Source: JASJBU01 sp963790775
Lineage (GTDB): Bacteria > Pseudomonadota > Gammaproteobacteria > Chromatiales > Chromatiaceae
NCBI GenBank assembly: GCA_963790775.1
Contig: CAWBPR010000003.1
Span: forward strand, 164,873-228,872
Length of the DNA: 64,000 nucleotides
Direction: 5' to 3'
Program-made: the position numbers and the translations under genes
The notes under the pieces: model-generated
Told to the model about the DNA's origin: nothing
What the model saw: the letters and a program-made list of their open reading frames with translations, nothing else
Database searches by the model: none
Shown: piece after piece, positions 26,948 to 36,337 of the stretch
Position numbering within the stretch: the stretch's first letter is position 1
Layout: every line of letters starts with the position of its first letter

Positions 26948-27922
26948 ATGCTATACGATCCTTTCGGCAGAAAAATTGAATATCTGCGGCTGTCGGTGAC
27001 TGACCGCTGCGATTTTCGCTGTTTCTACTGTCTGCCCAAGGGATACAAAAACTTTTCTCAGCCGGATACCTGGTTGACGGTCGATGAGATAGAACGTCTG
27101 GTCGGGGTCTTTTCTGAACTGGGTGTCAGCAAAGTTCGAATAACAGGTGGCGAACCATTGGTCAGGAAGGATTTACCGGAAATCGTGCGGCGTATCGGCC
27201 GCCTGCCGGAAATTAAAGACCTGTCTCTCAGCACCAACGCTTCACAATTGGCAAAGCACGCCGAATCGCTCAAGGCAAACGGCATCAGCCGCATCAACGT
27301 CAGCCTGGATTCTCTGGATAGCGCAGCCTTCCACGAGATTACCCGGGGAGATCTGGATACAGTTTTGGCGGGTCTGATGGCGGCCAAGGCTGCGGGGTTC
27401 AATCCCATCAAGATCAATATGGTGGTGATGAAGGGGGTGAATGAGCATGAGATCGCAGACATGGTGCAATTCTGTCTTGAACACGATTTCACCCTGCGTT
27501 TCATCGAGACTATGCCGGTCGGTGAAACGGGCAAAAATGCCACTGATCGGTTTCTCAGTCTGAAACAGGTGCGCGAGGATCTGGAGTCAATCTATGATTT
27601 GGAGCCGGCAGCGATGCGCGGGGCCGGTCCGGCAACATATGTCAGGGTAAAAGACACCAATCTGAGAATTGGTTTTATCACTCCATTGTCACAACATTTT
27701 TGTGAAACCTGCAATCGAGTCCGCCTGTCGGTGGAAGGGACGCTCTACCTCTGTCTCGGCAAGCATGACAACATGGAATTCCGCCCACTGCTGAGGCAGG
27801 GTTTAAGCGACGATGGATTGAAGGAGAAGATACTGGAAGCCATCGCTCGTAAACCTGAGCGCCATGAATTCAATGAAAAGCCCGGTGAGATTGTCAGGGT
27901 GATGGCCCTGACTGGCGGCTAG
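26948..27922 (+). CDS. moaA: GTP 3',8-cyclase MoaA
   Basis: This radical-SAM enzyme performs the first step of molybdenum cofactor synthesis. The N-terminal cluster motif is TDRCDFRCFYC (cysteines 21, 25 and 28). The ITGGEPL and LSTNA motifs follow, and the C-terminal cluster is CETCNRVRLS...C. The protein ends in a Gly-Gly pair (ALTGG) as required. Length of 324 residues is normal. It follows the nap genes on the same strand after a 200-base gap with no clear terminator. Confidence 0.96.
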   Translation: MLYDPFGRKIEYLRLSVTDRCDFRCFYCLPKGYKNFSQPDTWLTVDEIERLVGVFSELGVSKVRITGGEPLVRKDLPEIVRRIGRLPEIKDLSLSTNASQLAKHAESLKANGISRINVSLDSLDSAAFHEITRGDLDTVLAGLMAAKAAGFNPIKINMVVMKGVNEHEIADMVQFCLEHDFTLRFIETMPVGETGKNATDRFLSLKQVREDLESIYDLEPAAMRGAGPATYVRVKDTNLRIGFITPLSQHFCETCNRVRLSVEGTLYLCLGKHDNMEFRPLLRQGLSDDGLKEKILEAIARKPERHEFNEKPGEIVRVMALTGG

Positions 27923-27938
27923 CCAGCTTTTTGCTCGA

Positions 27939-28076
27939 TCAGGTTGCTTGTGGCGGAATGGTGACCATCTCTTCCTGGCCGATACTTTTCAGGCTTGCGT
28001 CGCCACTCCCAAGTTTTTGAGTCTGCCAGACCAGGGTCAGGGAAATCGCTACTGCGAGGGCAAAAATATATTTCAC
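27939..28076 (-). CDS. Small membrane or secreted protein (45 residues)
   Basis: A GTG at 28076 with GGAG seven bases upstream opens a 45-codon frame. It has a positive N-terminus, one hydrophobic helix (about residues 3-18, VKYIFALAVAISLTLVW), then a polar tail ending IPPQAT. It follows the Rieske gene by about 100 bases on the same strand. I recognise no family. A membrane-anchored microprotein is plausible, but the frame could be spurious. Confidence 0.4.
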   Translation of the reverse strand: MKYIFALAVAISLTLVWQTQKLGSGDASLKSIGQEEMVTIPPQAT

Positions 28077-28177
28077 TCTAGAACTCCAACCAGTGCCACC
28101 ATCCAAAGGTGTTGTTAGGATCAGCTCTTGTGGCTGCTATGCGTTATTGTTGGCAGAAATATATAGCATACGCTGGC

Positions 28178-28522
28178 TTATTTCCAGATCAGATCTTCTG
28201 TTGACGGTTGATGCGGATCAATGAAGAGCCGGTTATCCTGTTTCCTGATGGCATAGGTTTGAATTGGTTCAGTGGCGGGCTCTTCCATCGGCTTGCCTGT
28301 TTTGAGGCTGAAGCGGCTGCCATGCAAAGAACACTTGATCATCTCACCTTGGATACAGCCCAGATAGAGTGATACTTCTTCATGGCTGCACAGGTCATCG
28401 ACCGCATAAAATGTGCTTTCTGTATGTGCGATAAGGTATCGCTTGCCGTCTATCTCAACTCGTTTCATGCATCCGACAGGCAGTTCATCGGAACTGCCGA
28501 CTTCAATCCATTGGCCACTCAT
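28178..28522 (-). CDS. Rieske [2Fe-2S] ferredoxin
   Basis: The 114-residue soluble protein has the Rieske ligands CSHEEVSLYLGC (Cys-x-His) and KCSLHGSRF (Cys-x-x-His), and no membrane anchor, as in NirD-like or dioxygenase-type ferredoxins. The gene lies four bases downstream of the TrpD-like gene on the same strand, so the two are likely cotranscribed. Its redox partner is not evident here. Confidence 0.9.
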   Translation of the reverse strand: MSGQWIEVGSSDELPVGCMKRVEIDGKRYLIAHTESTFYAVDDLCSHEEVSLYLGCIQGEMIKCSLHGSRFSLKTGKPMEEPATEPIQTYAIRKQDNRLFIDPHQPSTEDLIWK

Positions 28523-28526
28523 CAGA

Positions 28527-29634
28527 CTACCTCAAACGACTCATTGCCGAGCCGGAATCGAGCGTTTGCCTGATAATATCCGCCGCTGACTTCAGGTCGG
28601 TCGCTTTGCCGGTATGCCAGAGTATCAGAGAACAGGCATAGAGCAATGAGTCGTAGGCGGGACCGTGCGCTCCCTGCAGCGCTGCGATGCCGGTTTCTGC
28701 GGCGGCGGCTGCGGCTGAGCTGGTATCTGAGATGCGGGCGATCTCATCCGCGGTAGGGTTATCGGTGACGGCCTCCGGTAGCGGGACCGCTCTCGCGACC
28801 TGTGCGATGCCAAGCTCGAGGGGGTTGATATCCTGGGGTTGTTCGACGCCAAAATCCTCATAACGGAACACTTTCCCCGGTTGCCTCAAGGATGGGATCA
28901 CTCCGCCTTCGGTGCCACGGACCAGAAGGGCGGACTCAAAACCGGCATAGCGCCCCAAACTGGCGTATTTTGGTGGGTAAGGCTTGTGTACATAGCCGGT
29001 AATCAAATGAGTTTTCTTTATCCCACTGACAGGTTTTGCAAGGACCTCAACAGTCGTTAAGACCTGGCGCTTGATAACATTTTGGCGGAGCGGAATCAGG
29101 TTATGCAGAGTCGGGCAGAAAGATCGCTGGTCGACATATGACCATCCCAGGCCCGGGTCCGGCAACCCGCCTGCCGGCCTGCTCGACAGATAGATCCACA
29201 TCGATCCCTGAAGCTCGCAGCACATGACGGTGGGTCACGCCGTATTTTGGACCCACCGAGTCCAGTCCGTGACTGACGGTTGGCAAACCACACTCCGCCA
29301 GCAGCGGTGGGATAAAAGGGGCTACCAATTGATTACGGTTGAAACCGTCATAGGGGTCTGCCAGTGATACGACTTCGTCAACGTCCGCGGTAACAGCAGT
29401 TGATGCCTTGAGGATGGCATCCAGGACCCCTTTGTTTTCATCGTCCGTTTCGCGCTTCATGCGCAGAGCAATGAAGAAAATCGCCGCCTGCACGTCATTT
29501 ACATCGCCATTCAAGATGGCTTGCATCCCTTTACTGGCTTCATCAAGAGAGATGTCATTACTCAGCTCGGGGCCTGTGTCTATCCGCTGAATGATGGAGT
29601 GCATGATTTCCTGGGAAGATTGGGGGGCGTTCAT
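28527..29634 (-). CDS. TrpD-like glycosyltransferase-family protein, one frameshift
   Basis: The first frame (29634 to 29101) has the helical N-terminal domain of anthranilate phosphoribosyltransferase-like proteins, including GDVNDVQAAIFFIALRMK and ADPYDGFNRN in place of the usual glycine-rich PRPP loop. One extra base at 29159-29162 breaks it; the other frame continues DPGLGWSYVDQ, then QVLTTVEVLAKPVSG, and ends at 28527. Corrected length is about 368 residues. The degenerate GTGGD-like motif suggests a TrpD2/YbiB-type protein, a group linked to nucleic-acid binding, rather than tryptophan synthesis. Coupling with a Rieske protein is unusual. Function is unknown. Confidence 0.72.
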
Positions 29635-29870
29635 CTACTGCTACCACTACAACTGAAGAAGATTCCTGCTGAGTATAAAAAGTTGACTTTTTTTGTCAAG
29701 AATTAGTGATGCAACGAGATCCGGGAGCACATGCGCTTCATTGGAAGGGGCCCATTGGTCCCATTTAGTTAAAAACCCAATCCATGGAGGATAGAACCCG
29801 AGAACAGCAGTCGCAGGGTCGCTGTAGAGTACTTCATCTTGCTTCGGGCGGGTGGGAAATGCTGGTAACA

Positions 29871-29895
29871 GCGGGCAGACATCAAGGTTGCCCGC
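29871..29895 (-). terminator. Weak hairpin after the small secreted protein gene
   Basis: A 7-bp GC stem (29871-29877 with 29889-29895) lies just beyond the stop of the 29907-30197 gene. No T-run follows. Confidence 0.3.
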
Positions 29896-29906
29896 AATAT
29901 CAAGGC

Positions 29907-30197
29907 TTATTTATGTACAACTGACGTCAAAACATGACTGTGTTCAAAAAATACAGAATATTCCGGATAGTCCCAGCGGGTTATCGGCGGGTTTCCGATC
30001 CATGGGTGTGCGTTTGAGGGTTCCCCATACTGACGTTTTACCTGCTCCATGCCCATGCCGCGGGTAGGTCGAGGAATGCCCTCACTGCTATTGACCGGGG
30101 CTTGATGAATGGATTCGACCAACAGTACATCAGCAGATGCGCTTGATGAAACCATGAGCAGGCCACAAATAGTAAGAACGGATAAGCTAAATTTCAT
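29907..30197 (-). CDS. Small secreted protein, conserved-looking hypothetical
   Basis: The 96-residue product has a clear signal peptide (cleavage after SSASA). The mature domain starts near RPTRGMGMEQVKRQYGEP and ends WDYPEYSVFFEHSHVLTSVVHK. The 'G-M-V...GEP....W.Y....V.F....V' pattern recalls the small BamE/SmpA-like outer-membrane assembly fold, which is an inference from pattern only. It is divergent from lolC, with a 117-base gap. Confidence 0.72.
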   Translation of the reverse strand: MKFSLSVLTICGLLMVSSSASADVLLVESIHQAPVNSSEGIPRPTRGMGMEQVKRQYGEPSNAHPWIGNPPITRWDYPEYSVFFEHSHVLTSVVHK

Positions 30198-30314
30198 ATT
30201 GTGAGACTCCAGAAAAACTCCTTAATCAAAAACTATAGCACTCCACCCAGAGGATAAAAGTACGCGTTGATTTTTATTCCCGGTAATACCACGGTTGTGG
30301 TTTAATGGCTGCCT

Positions 30315-31562
30315 ATGTTTAAACCGCTCGAGCTTTTTATCGGCCTGCGTTATACAAGGGCGAAGCGCCGCAACCACTTTATCTCTTTCATCTCTATGAT
30401 ATCCATGCTTGGGATTATGCTGGGTGTGGTAGCGTTGATCGTTGTGTTGTCGGTCATGAATGGATTCCATAAGGAAGTCCGTGAACGCATCCTCGGTATG
30501 GCATCACACGCCACCATTTCCGCCGTGCAGGGAGGTTTGCAGGACTGGCAATCGGTCCAGGCGGAAGCGGAGAAGCATCCCAGCGTCATCGGTCATGCGC
30601 CATATGTCGAGGGTCAGGGCATGCTCATCAATGGCCAGAAGGTCAGCGGTGTGCTGCTGAGAGGGATTCTGCCTGAACAGGAGAGCAAGGTCTCGGATGT
30701 GATATCAGCGATTAAGATCGGCAGTGTCGACGACCTGAAAGTTGGCGAATACAACATTATTCTGGGCAAGGAACTGGCATTTGCCCTGGGTGTTTCGACA
30801 GGTGACCGCATTACCCTGGTTACGCCCCAGGTCAATGTAACGCCTGCCGGCATCATGCCGCGTCTGAAACGCTTTACGGTGGCGGGAATCTTCGAAGTCG
30901 GGATGGGTGACTACGACCGGAATGTGGCGCTTCTGCACATAGAGGATGCGGCAAAACTCATGCGCCTGAAAGATAGTGTCACCGGTGTCAGGCTCAAGCT
31001 GACAGATCTCTACCAGGCACCTCAGATCTCTCGCGAACTGGCAATGAGCATGGGTGGCTACTACCGCATCAGTGACTGGACCATGCAGCACAGAAACTTC
31101 TTTGCAGCCCTGCAAACTGAAAAGCGCATGATGTCGATCATTCTGTCACTCATCGTGGCGGTAGCCGCCTTCAACATCGTTTCGACCCTGGTCATGGTAG
31201 TGACGGACAAACAGTCAGATATTGCCATATTGAGGACCTTGGGGGCTTCTCCGGGCAGCATCATGGGGATATTCATTGTGCAAGGCGCGACTATTGGTTT
31301 TGTCGGCAATATCCTGGGCATGATCGGCGGAGTGTTGTTGGCGAACAATGTGGAAGCCATTGTCAGCTGGGTGGAAAGTCAGTTGAACATCGATTTTCTT
31401 GATCCGAGTATCTACTACATCAGCGAGCTGCCCTCAGACCCCCATCTGCAGGATATCCTGTTCATCGGCAGTACAGCCTTCATCATCACCTTACTGGCTA
31501 CCCTTTACCCCGCATGGCGTGCATCACGTACTCAACCGGCTGAGGCGTTGCGCTATGAATAG
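30315..31562 (+). CDS. lolC: Lipoprotein-releasing ABC transporter permease (LolC/LolE)
   Basis: The 415-residue inner-membrane protein has one N-terminal helix, a large periplasmic domain (MacB-PCD type), and three C-terminal helices (FtsX domain) with ILRTLGASPGSIMGIFI. It extracts outer-membrane lipoproteins for LolA. Only one permease gene is present, so it may work as a homodimer (LolF-type) or with a partner elsewhere. It overlaps lolD. Confidence 0.94.
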   Translation: MFKPLELFIGLRYTRAKRRNHFISFISMISMLGIMLGVVALIVVLSVMNGFHKEVRERILGMASHATISAVQGGLQDWQSVQAEAEKHPSVIGHAPYVEGQGMLINGQKVSGVLLRGILPEQESKVSDVISAIKIGSVDDLKVGEYNIILGKELAFALGVSTGDRITLVTPQVNVTPAGIMPRLKRFTVAGIFEVGMGDYDRNVALLHIEDAAKLMRLKDSVTGVRLKLTDLYQAPQISRELAMSMGGYYRISDWTMQHRNFFAALQTEKRMMSIILSLIVAVAAFNIVSTLVMVVTDKQSDIAILRTLGASPGSIMGIFIVQGATIGFVGNILGMIGGVLLANNVEAIVSWVESQLNIDFLDPSIYYISELPSDPHLQDILFIGSTAFIITLLATLYPAWRASRTQPAEALRYE

Positions 31563-32241
31563 TCCGCAATCGGTACTCCTTGCGGAGGGTCTTGAGCGTA
31601 CCTTCATGCAAGGCACTCAACGTGTCGAAGTCTTACGCAACGTGAATTTAAACGTCAATAAAGGTGAGAGGATCGCCATCGTCGGTGCTTCCGGCTCCGG
31701 CAAGAGCACCCTGCTGCATTGTCTGGGAGGACTGGACCGGCCCAATGCGGGTCGGGTCGAGTTGATGGGTACGGAGATTCTTGCTCTGGGTGAGAAAGAG
31801 CGGGGTCGGTTGCGCAACCGCAATCTGGGTTTTGTCTATCAATTTCATCACCTGCTGGCCGAATTCACTGCCTTGGAAAATGTCGCCATGCCGCTGTTGA
31901 TCGGCAACCATTCTGTGGCGGAGGCGAGAGAGCGGGCAAACAGCATGCTGGAACGGGTCGGCTTGGGTAACCGGGTTCAGCACAAGCCTTCTGAGCTTTC
32001 TGGTGGAGAAAGGCAACGGGCCGCACTGGCCCGCGCACTGGTTCACCGTCCGGATTGCGTATTGGCGGATGAGCCTACTGGTAATCTGGATCGTCGCTCA
32101 GCCGAACAGGTCTATGCGTTGATGCTTGAGCTTAATCAGGAGCAAGGAACCAGCTTTATAGTAGTGACCCATGACCCCGATTTGGCGGCGCGCATGGATC
32201 AGACCTGGAACCTGGATGACGGTGTACTCACCGCGGGTTGA
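31555..32241 (+). CDS. lolD: Lipoprotein-releasing ABC transporter ATPase LolD
   Basis: The ATG at 31555 overlaps the lolC stop (ATGAATAG), which decides the start against a longer frame from 31399. The 228-residue ATPase has Walker A GASGSGKST, Q-loop VYQFHHLL, signature LSGGERQR, Walker B CVLADEPTGNLD and switch His in VVTHD. The FHHLL motif is typical of LolD. It powers lipoprotein release with LolC. Confidence 0.96.
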   Translation: MNSPQSVLLAEGLERTFMQGTQRVEVLRNVNLNVNKGERIAIVGASGSGKSTLLHCLGGLDRPNAGRVELMGTEILALGEKERGRLRNRNLGFVYQFHHLLAEFTALENVAMPLLIGNHSVAEARERANSMLERVGLGNRVQHKPSELSGGERQRAALARALVHRPDCVLADEPTGNLDRRSAEQVYALMLELNQEQGTSFIVVTHDPDLAARMDQTWNLDDGVLTAG

Positions 32242-32242
32242 T

Positions 32243-32770
32243 TTAGCGTTTGGTGTGGCGTTGAAGACTGCGTTGCTTCCATTGGCGAATGGCGTGCAAA
32301 CGCCAGAGTCCGCGAATCGCAGAATAGCCCAGCACCGATGCAGCTATGCCGCAGATCAGACAGCCGAGTAAAAAAGGCGCCCAGACTCCATCCAAACCGC
32401 CATTCTTGAACCATTCCAGGCTGAAATTGAAGTTGCCAGCGCTCGGCGGCACGCCAATCACCCAAGTGCCAACCAGATAAGCAAAGAAGAAGATAGGTGG
32501 AATGGTCAGTGGATTGGTTATCCAGACCAGGACTACAGAGAGTGGGAGATTGACGCGAAAAACAATCGCCGCACTGGCAGCCAGCACCATTTGAAAGGGC
32601 AAGGGAACGAAGGCCATGAACAGGCCGATGGCAAATGCACCGGCGGATGAGCGGCGATTGATATGCCACAGATTGGCGTCATGCAACAAATTACCAAAGA
32701 TCTGCAGATGTCTATGCTTACGAATAGCATCACGGTCTGGTGTAATCTGCTTAATCAGCTGTTTCGGCAT
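32243..32770 (-). CDS. DUF2062 membrane protein
   Basis: The start at 32770 gives MPKQLIKQITPDRDAIRKH, which fits the family; a frame from 32845 adds 25 residues. The conserved core is HDANLWHINRRSSAGAFAIGLFMAFVPLPFQM followed by WITNPLTIPPIFF, with three to four membrane helices and a basic tail. Function is unknown. It is convergent with lolD (one base between stops) and divergent from comEC. Confidence 0.87.
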   Translation of the reverse strand: MPKQLIKQITPDRDAIRKHRHLQIFGNLLHDANLWHINRRSSAGAFAIGLFMAFVPLPFQMVLAASAAIVFRVNLPLSVVLVWITNPLTIPPIFFFAYLVGTWVIGVPPSAGNFNFSLEWFKNGGLDGVWAPFLLGCLICGIAASVLGYSAIRGLWRLHAIRQWKQRSLQRHTKR

Positions 32771-32893
32771 GTTGGTCGCTAAGTTATTCAATACGCCTCC
32801 TGCAATCCGGGTTATTGAAGCATGGTCGTTAATCGTTCGCCACAAAAATAATCGACCAAGACCCGTCTACACTAAAACGGAAATAGATGTTCC

Positions 32894-35191
32894 ATGATTG
32901 TAATTCTTCTCTGTTTTGTGGCGGGGACTGCTGGATTCCAGCTTTTACCCAGCTTGCCAGATCCCTATTGGTTAGGGTTGGGTATTCTAATTCCTATTTG
33001 TGCATTCAGCGTTAAAATGCGCCTCTTTGCCGCCCTGTTGGCAGGTTTTTTCTGGTCCTTTACCTTTGCCAGCCTGCATTATTCTACACAGTTGCCTATA
33101 GACGCTGAAGGTAAGGACCTGATACTGATTGGCGCCATCAGCTCAATCCCAACGGTCAAGGCAACACTCACCCGTTTCGAAATGGATGTATCAAGCCTGA
33201 GATCGATAGATGAGGTGATTGAAGGCCCGGACAAGATCCGTATCAGTTGGCACCGGACGAATGTGTCGCTCAAACCGGGACAGGTCTGGCAATTGAAGGT
33301 GCGTCTCAAACGGCCCAGGGGATTTCAGAATCCGGGCGGCTTCGATTATGAACGCTGGCTTTTTACTCATGGTATACAGGCCACCGGGTATGTGCGGCCC
33401 TGGAAGGGCAATCAACTGCAAGAGCTGGCTTATCAGGGCGGCAGGCTCGACAGGCTGAGACAGCATTTTGGTGAAGAAATCGATCGGCGGCTGGATGATA
33501 AGCGATCAGCCGGGTTGGTCAAAGCGCTGGCGATCGGCGATCGCAGCGGCATGTCATCGGATGACTGGCGGATATTTGCCAATACCGGTACTTCGCATCT
33601 GGTTGCCATCTCAGGTCTGCATATCGGCATAGTGGCCGGTCTGGCATTTTTTCTCGGCCAATGGGTTTGGCGGCGCTCGGAGTGGTTGATGTTGAGGCTG
33701 GCCGCGACCCGGGCCGCGGCCTGGATGGCGCTGGGTTCTGCGGTGATCTATGCAGCGCTTGCAGGATTTTCCCTGCCGACCCAGCGTGCTCTGATCATGC
33801 TCGCTCTCGGTCTGGGTGCGCTGTTGTTGGGACGTGTCCTCTCACTCAGACGATCGCTTGCCATGGCGCTGTTCGGTGTGGTGCTGGTCGATCCATTTGC
33901 GACTTTCAGCCCCGGCTTCTGGCTCTCTTTCGGTGCAGTTGCGGTTATTTTTCTGGCTGTTGCCGGCCGCATGCGCCCGCATCGGGGTTGGCGTAACTGG
34001 GGCAGGATTCAATGGGTCGTCGCCCTTGGCCTTGCGCCCATGCTGTTCATTTTCTTCAATAAGGCCTCGCTGATATCACCCCTGGTCAATCTGATCCTGG
34101 TGCCCTGGTTCAGCCTGTTTCTGGTGCCGCTCGTGTTGACTTCCCTGGCGACCATGAAATTGTCTCTGCTGAGTGAAACTCTGTTTGAATTGCTGGAATT
34201 TCTCGCCCGGCAGACGCTGGATCTACTCGATTGGCTGTCGCAAGTGCCTTTCGCACTGCATTTCAGACCGGAACTCCCCGAATGGACTTGGCTGGCTGCC
34301 ATCACCGGCGTGATCGTACTGCTGATGCCGAAAGGTATTCCCGGCCGTGTGTTGGGATTGTTGCTGATTACCCCAATCATGATCTATCAACCCCGGCAGC
34401 CAAACCATGGATCACTGCTGTTTACCCTGCTGGATGTGGGTCAGGGGCTCTCTTGTGTCGTAGAGACTTCAGGGCACGTGCTCGTCTATGATACCGGGCC
34501 TGCGTATCCATCCGGTTTCAATACGGCTGAAGCTGTGCTGATTCCCTATTTGCGCAGCCAAGGAATCGACATGATTGATCAGCTGATCGTAAGTAACGGA
34601 GACAGGGATCATGCCGGTGGGATTGAGTATCTTCTCAATGCGTTGACTGTGCGGCAGGTGATGACTGGCGAACCCCTGGACGTCAAGGATGCGGAAAAAT
34701 GCCGGATGAACCAAAGCTGGGAATGGGACGGGGTGCATTTTCAAATCCTGCATCCCCATGAAGAGGATGATTTCAGCAGGGCAAACAATGCCTCATGTGT
34801 GCTGAAAATCACAGCTGAAGGTGGGTCCATACTCATAGCCGGTGATGTCGAGCTTGAGGCAGAGCAGGCGCTCGTTGAACGCCATGCTGGTTTTTTGCAC
34901 GCGACTATCCTGATTGCACCCCATCATGGCTCGAAGACTTCATCCAGCGCGGACTTTGTGGCCCGTGTCGACCCGGAGTATGTGCTGTTCCCGACCGGTT
35001 ATCGCAACCGTTTTGGGTTTCCCCACGAGACAGTAGTTGAACGCTGGCGTGAGTCGGGGTCTAATCTGCTCAGTACCGCAGAGACAGGGGCGATTCAATT
35101 TCAATTGCAAACAAGCAACCAGGAACCTGCACCCGTGCTGTATAGAAAAGCGCATCGACGTTTTTGGTCAGGCTCTGAATCTCCACAATGA
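32894..35191 (+). CDS. comEC: DNA internalisation protein ComEC/Rec2
   Basis: The 765-residue protein has an N-terminal membrane segment, an OB-fold-like DUF4131 domain, and a polytopic competence domain (TGTSHLVAISGLHIGI, GFSLPTQRALIM). The C-terminal metallo-beta-lactamase-like domain has DVGQGLS, SNGDRDHAGG and APHHGSKTSSS. It forms the inner-membrane channel for transforming single-stranded DNA. The neighbours exbB, exbD and lpxK match the Pseudomonas order. Confidence 0.95.
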   Translation: MIVILLCFVAGTAGFQLLPSLPDPYWLGLGILIPICAFSVKMRLFAALLAGFFWSFTFASLHYSTQLPIDAEGKDLILIGAISSIPTVKATLTRFEMDVSSLRSIDEVIEGPDKIRISWHRTNVSLKPGQVWQLKVRLKRPRGFQNPGGFDYERWLFTHGIQATGYVRPWKGNQLQELAYQGGRLDRLRQHFGEEIDRRLDDKRSAGLVKALAIGDRSGMSSDDWRIFANTGTSHLVAISGLHIGIVAGLAFFLGQWVWRRSEWLMLRLAATRAAAWMALGSAVIYAALAGFSLPTQRALIMLALGLGALLLGRVLSLRRSLAMALFGVVLVDPFATFSPGFWLSFGAVAVIFLAVAGRMRPHRGWRNWGRIQWVVALGLAPMLFIFFNKASLISPLVNLILVPWFSLFLVPLVLTSLATMKLSLLSETLFELLEFLARQTLDLLDWLSQVPFALHFRPELPEWTWLAAITGVIVLLMPKGIPGRVLGLLLITPIMIYQPRQPNHGSLLFTLLDVGQGLSCVVETSGHVLVYDTGPAYPSGFNTAEAVLIPYLRSQGIDMIDQLIVSNGDRDHAGGIEYLLNALTVRQVMTGEPLDVKDAEKCRMNQSWEWDGVHFQILHPHEEDDFSRANNASCVLKITAEGGSILIAGDVELEAEQALVERHAGFLHATILIAPHHGSKTSSSADFVARVDPEYVLFPTGYRNRFGFPHETVVERWRESGSNLLSTAETGAIQFQLQTSNQEPAPVLYRKAHRRFWSGSESPQ

Positions 35192-35282
35192 TTGATCCAC
35201 TTCACTTTCAGTATATGTGATGCATCAAGTATGATTGACCCGCGTTGCTATTCATTCTTCATCTCAAGAGGTATCTGCTTAC

Positions 35283-35903
35283 GTGTTTGAGCTAGTCAAA
35301 GCTGGTGGGTGGCTGATGTGGCCGATCATCGCCTGTTCTGTAGTTTCCATGGCTATTGTACTGGAACGCTTTTGGTCATTGCGCCGGAGCCGGGTCATGC
35401 CGGGTTATTTATTGAAGCAGATCTGGCAGTTGCACAAGGATGGCCAGCTTGGCATGGCTGATTTAGGGAAACTCAAAGCAAGTTCCCCGCTGGGGCGCAT
35501 TCTGGCGGCCGGGCTGGTTAATCGTAAACATTCGAAAGAGGTCATGAAAGAGTCGATCGAAGAGGTTGGTCGCCAGGTCGTGCATGAGCTGGAGAACTAC
35601 CTGAATACCTTGGGCACCATAGCCTCGATCTCACCTCTGCTGGGTCTTCTCGGAACAGTAATAGGCATGATCAAGGTCTTTAGTGTCATCGTCACCGCCG
35701 GAGTCGGGGATCCGGCAGTACTCGCTGGCGGCATCTCCGAGGCATTGATAACCACCGCTGCCGGACTCTCGGTCGCCATACCCACGCTGATGTTTCACCG
35801 CTATTTCATGGGGTTGGTGGATAAGCTGGTCCTTGGTATGGAGGAGCAGGCGCTCAAGCTGATCGAGGTCATACACGGTGAAAGAGAACAGGTGATGGAG
35901 TGA
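35283..35903 (+). CDS. exbB: ExbB/TolQ-type proton channel protein
   Basis: The product has three membrane helices (near residues 10-30, 100-125 and 145-170 from this start) and the conserved ISPLLGLLGTVIGMIKVF and LITTAAGLSVAIPTLMFHRYF segments. I chose GTG at 35283, with AGAGG upstream, because it gives the family N-terminus VFELVKAGGWLM; TTG at 35235 would add 16 polar residues. It pairs with exbD, four bases downstream. Confidence 0.93.
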   Translation: MFELVKAGGWLMWPIIACSVVSMAIVLERFWSLRRSRVMPGYLLKQIWQLHKDGQLGMADLGKLKASSPLGRILAAGLVNRKHSKEVMKESIEEVGRQVVHELENYLNTLGTIASISPLLGLLGTVIGMIKVFSVIVTAGVGDPAVLAGGISEALITTAAGLSVAIPTLMFHRYFMGLVDKLVLGMEEQALKLIEVIHGEREQVME

Positions 35904-35907
35904 ACCG

Positions 35908-36324
35908 GTGAATATTCGCCCCCGCCGCCGCCGATCTACTGGAGTCGATATCACACCGCTGATCGATGTGGTATTCCTCCTGCTGATATTTTTCATGGTC
36001 TCGACCACCTTTGAACGAGAGACGCAAATCAGTATCGAACTGCCTGAAGCAACCGGCGAAAAGTTGGAAAAGCCGCCGGCGGAACTGGAGATCACCATAG
36101 ACCGGCATGGCGTCTTCTATGTCAATAAGCTCGAGGTTATCAATACCCGTGCCGATACCCTGAAGATCGCCATCCGCAAGGCTGTGGGTGAAAAACGGGA
36201 TATTCCATTGATCATCAATGCCGATGCCAAGACACCACACCAATCGGTGATGACCGTGATGGATGCCGCCAGCCAGCTGGGTCTGCTGCATATGATCTTT
36301 ACCGCTCAAGAAATCGCAGAGTGA
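35908..36324 (+). CDS. exbD: ExbD/TolR-type protein
   Basis: This 138-residue protein (GTG start) has a basic N-terminus (MNIRPRRRR) and one membrane helix with the proton-pathway aspartate in ITPLIDVVFLLLIFF. A periplasmic domain that binds cell-wall or TonB-like partners completes it. With ExbB it energises outer-membrane processes. In this conserved position the pair probably serves LPS or envelope functions rather than iron uptake, which is inference. Confidence 0.94.
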   Translation: MNIRPRRRRSTGVDITPLIDVVFLLLIFFMVSTTFERETQISIELPEATGEKLEKPPAELEITIDRHGVFYVNKLEVINTRADTLKIAIRKAVGEKRDIPLIINADAKTPHQSVMTVMDAASQLGLLHMIFTAQEIAE

Positions 36325-36337
36325 AAGGCAATTCTAT

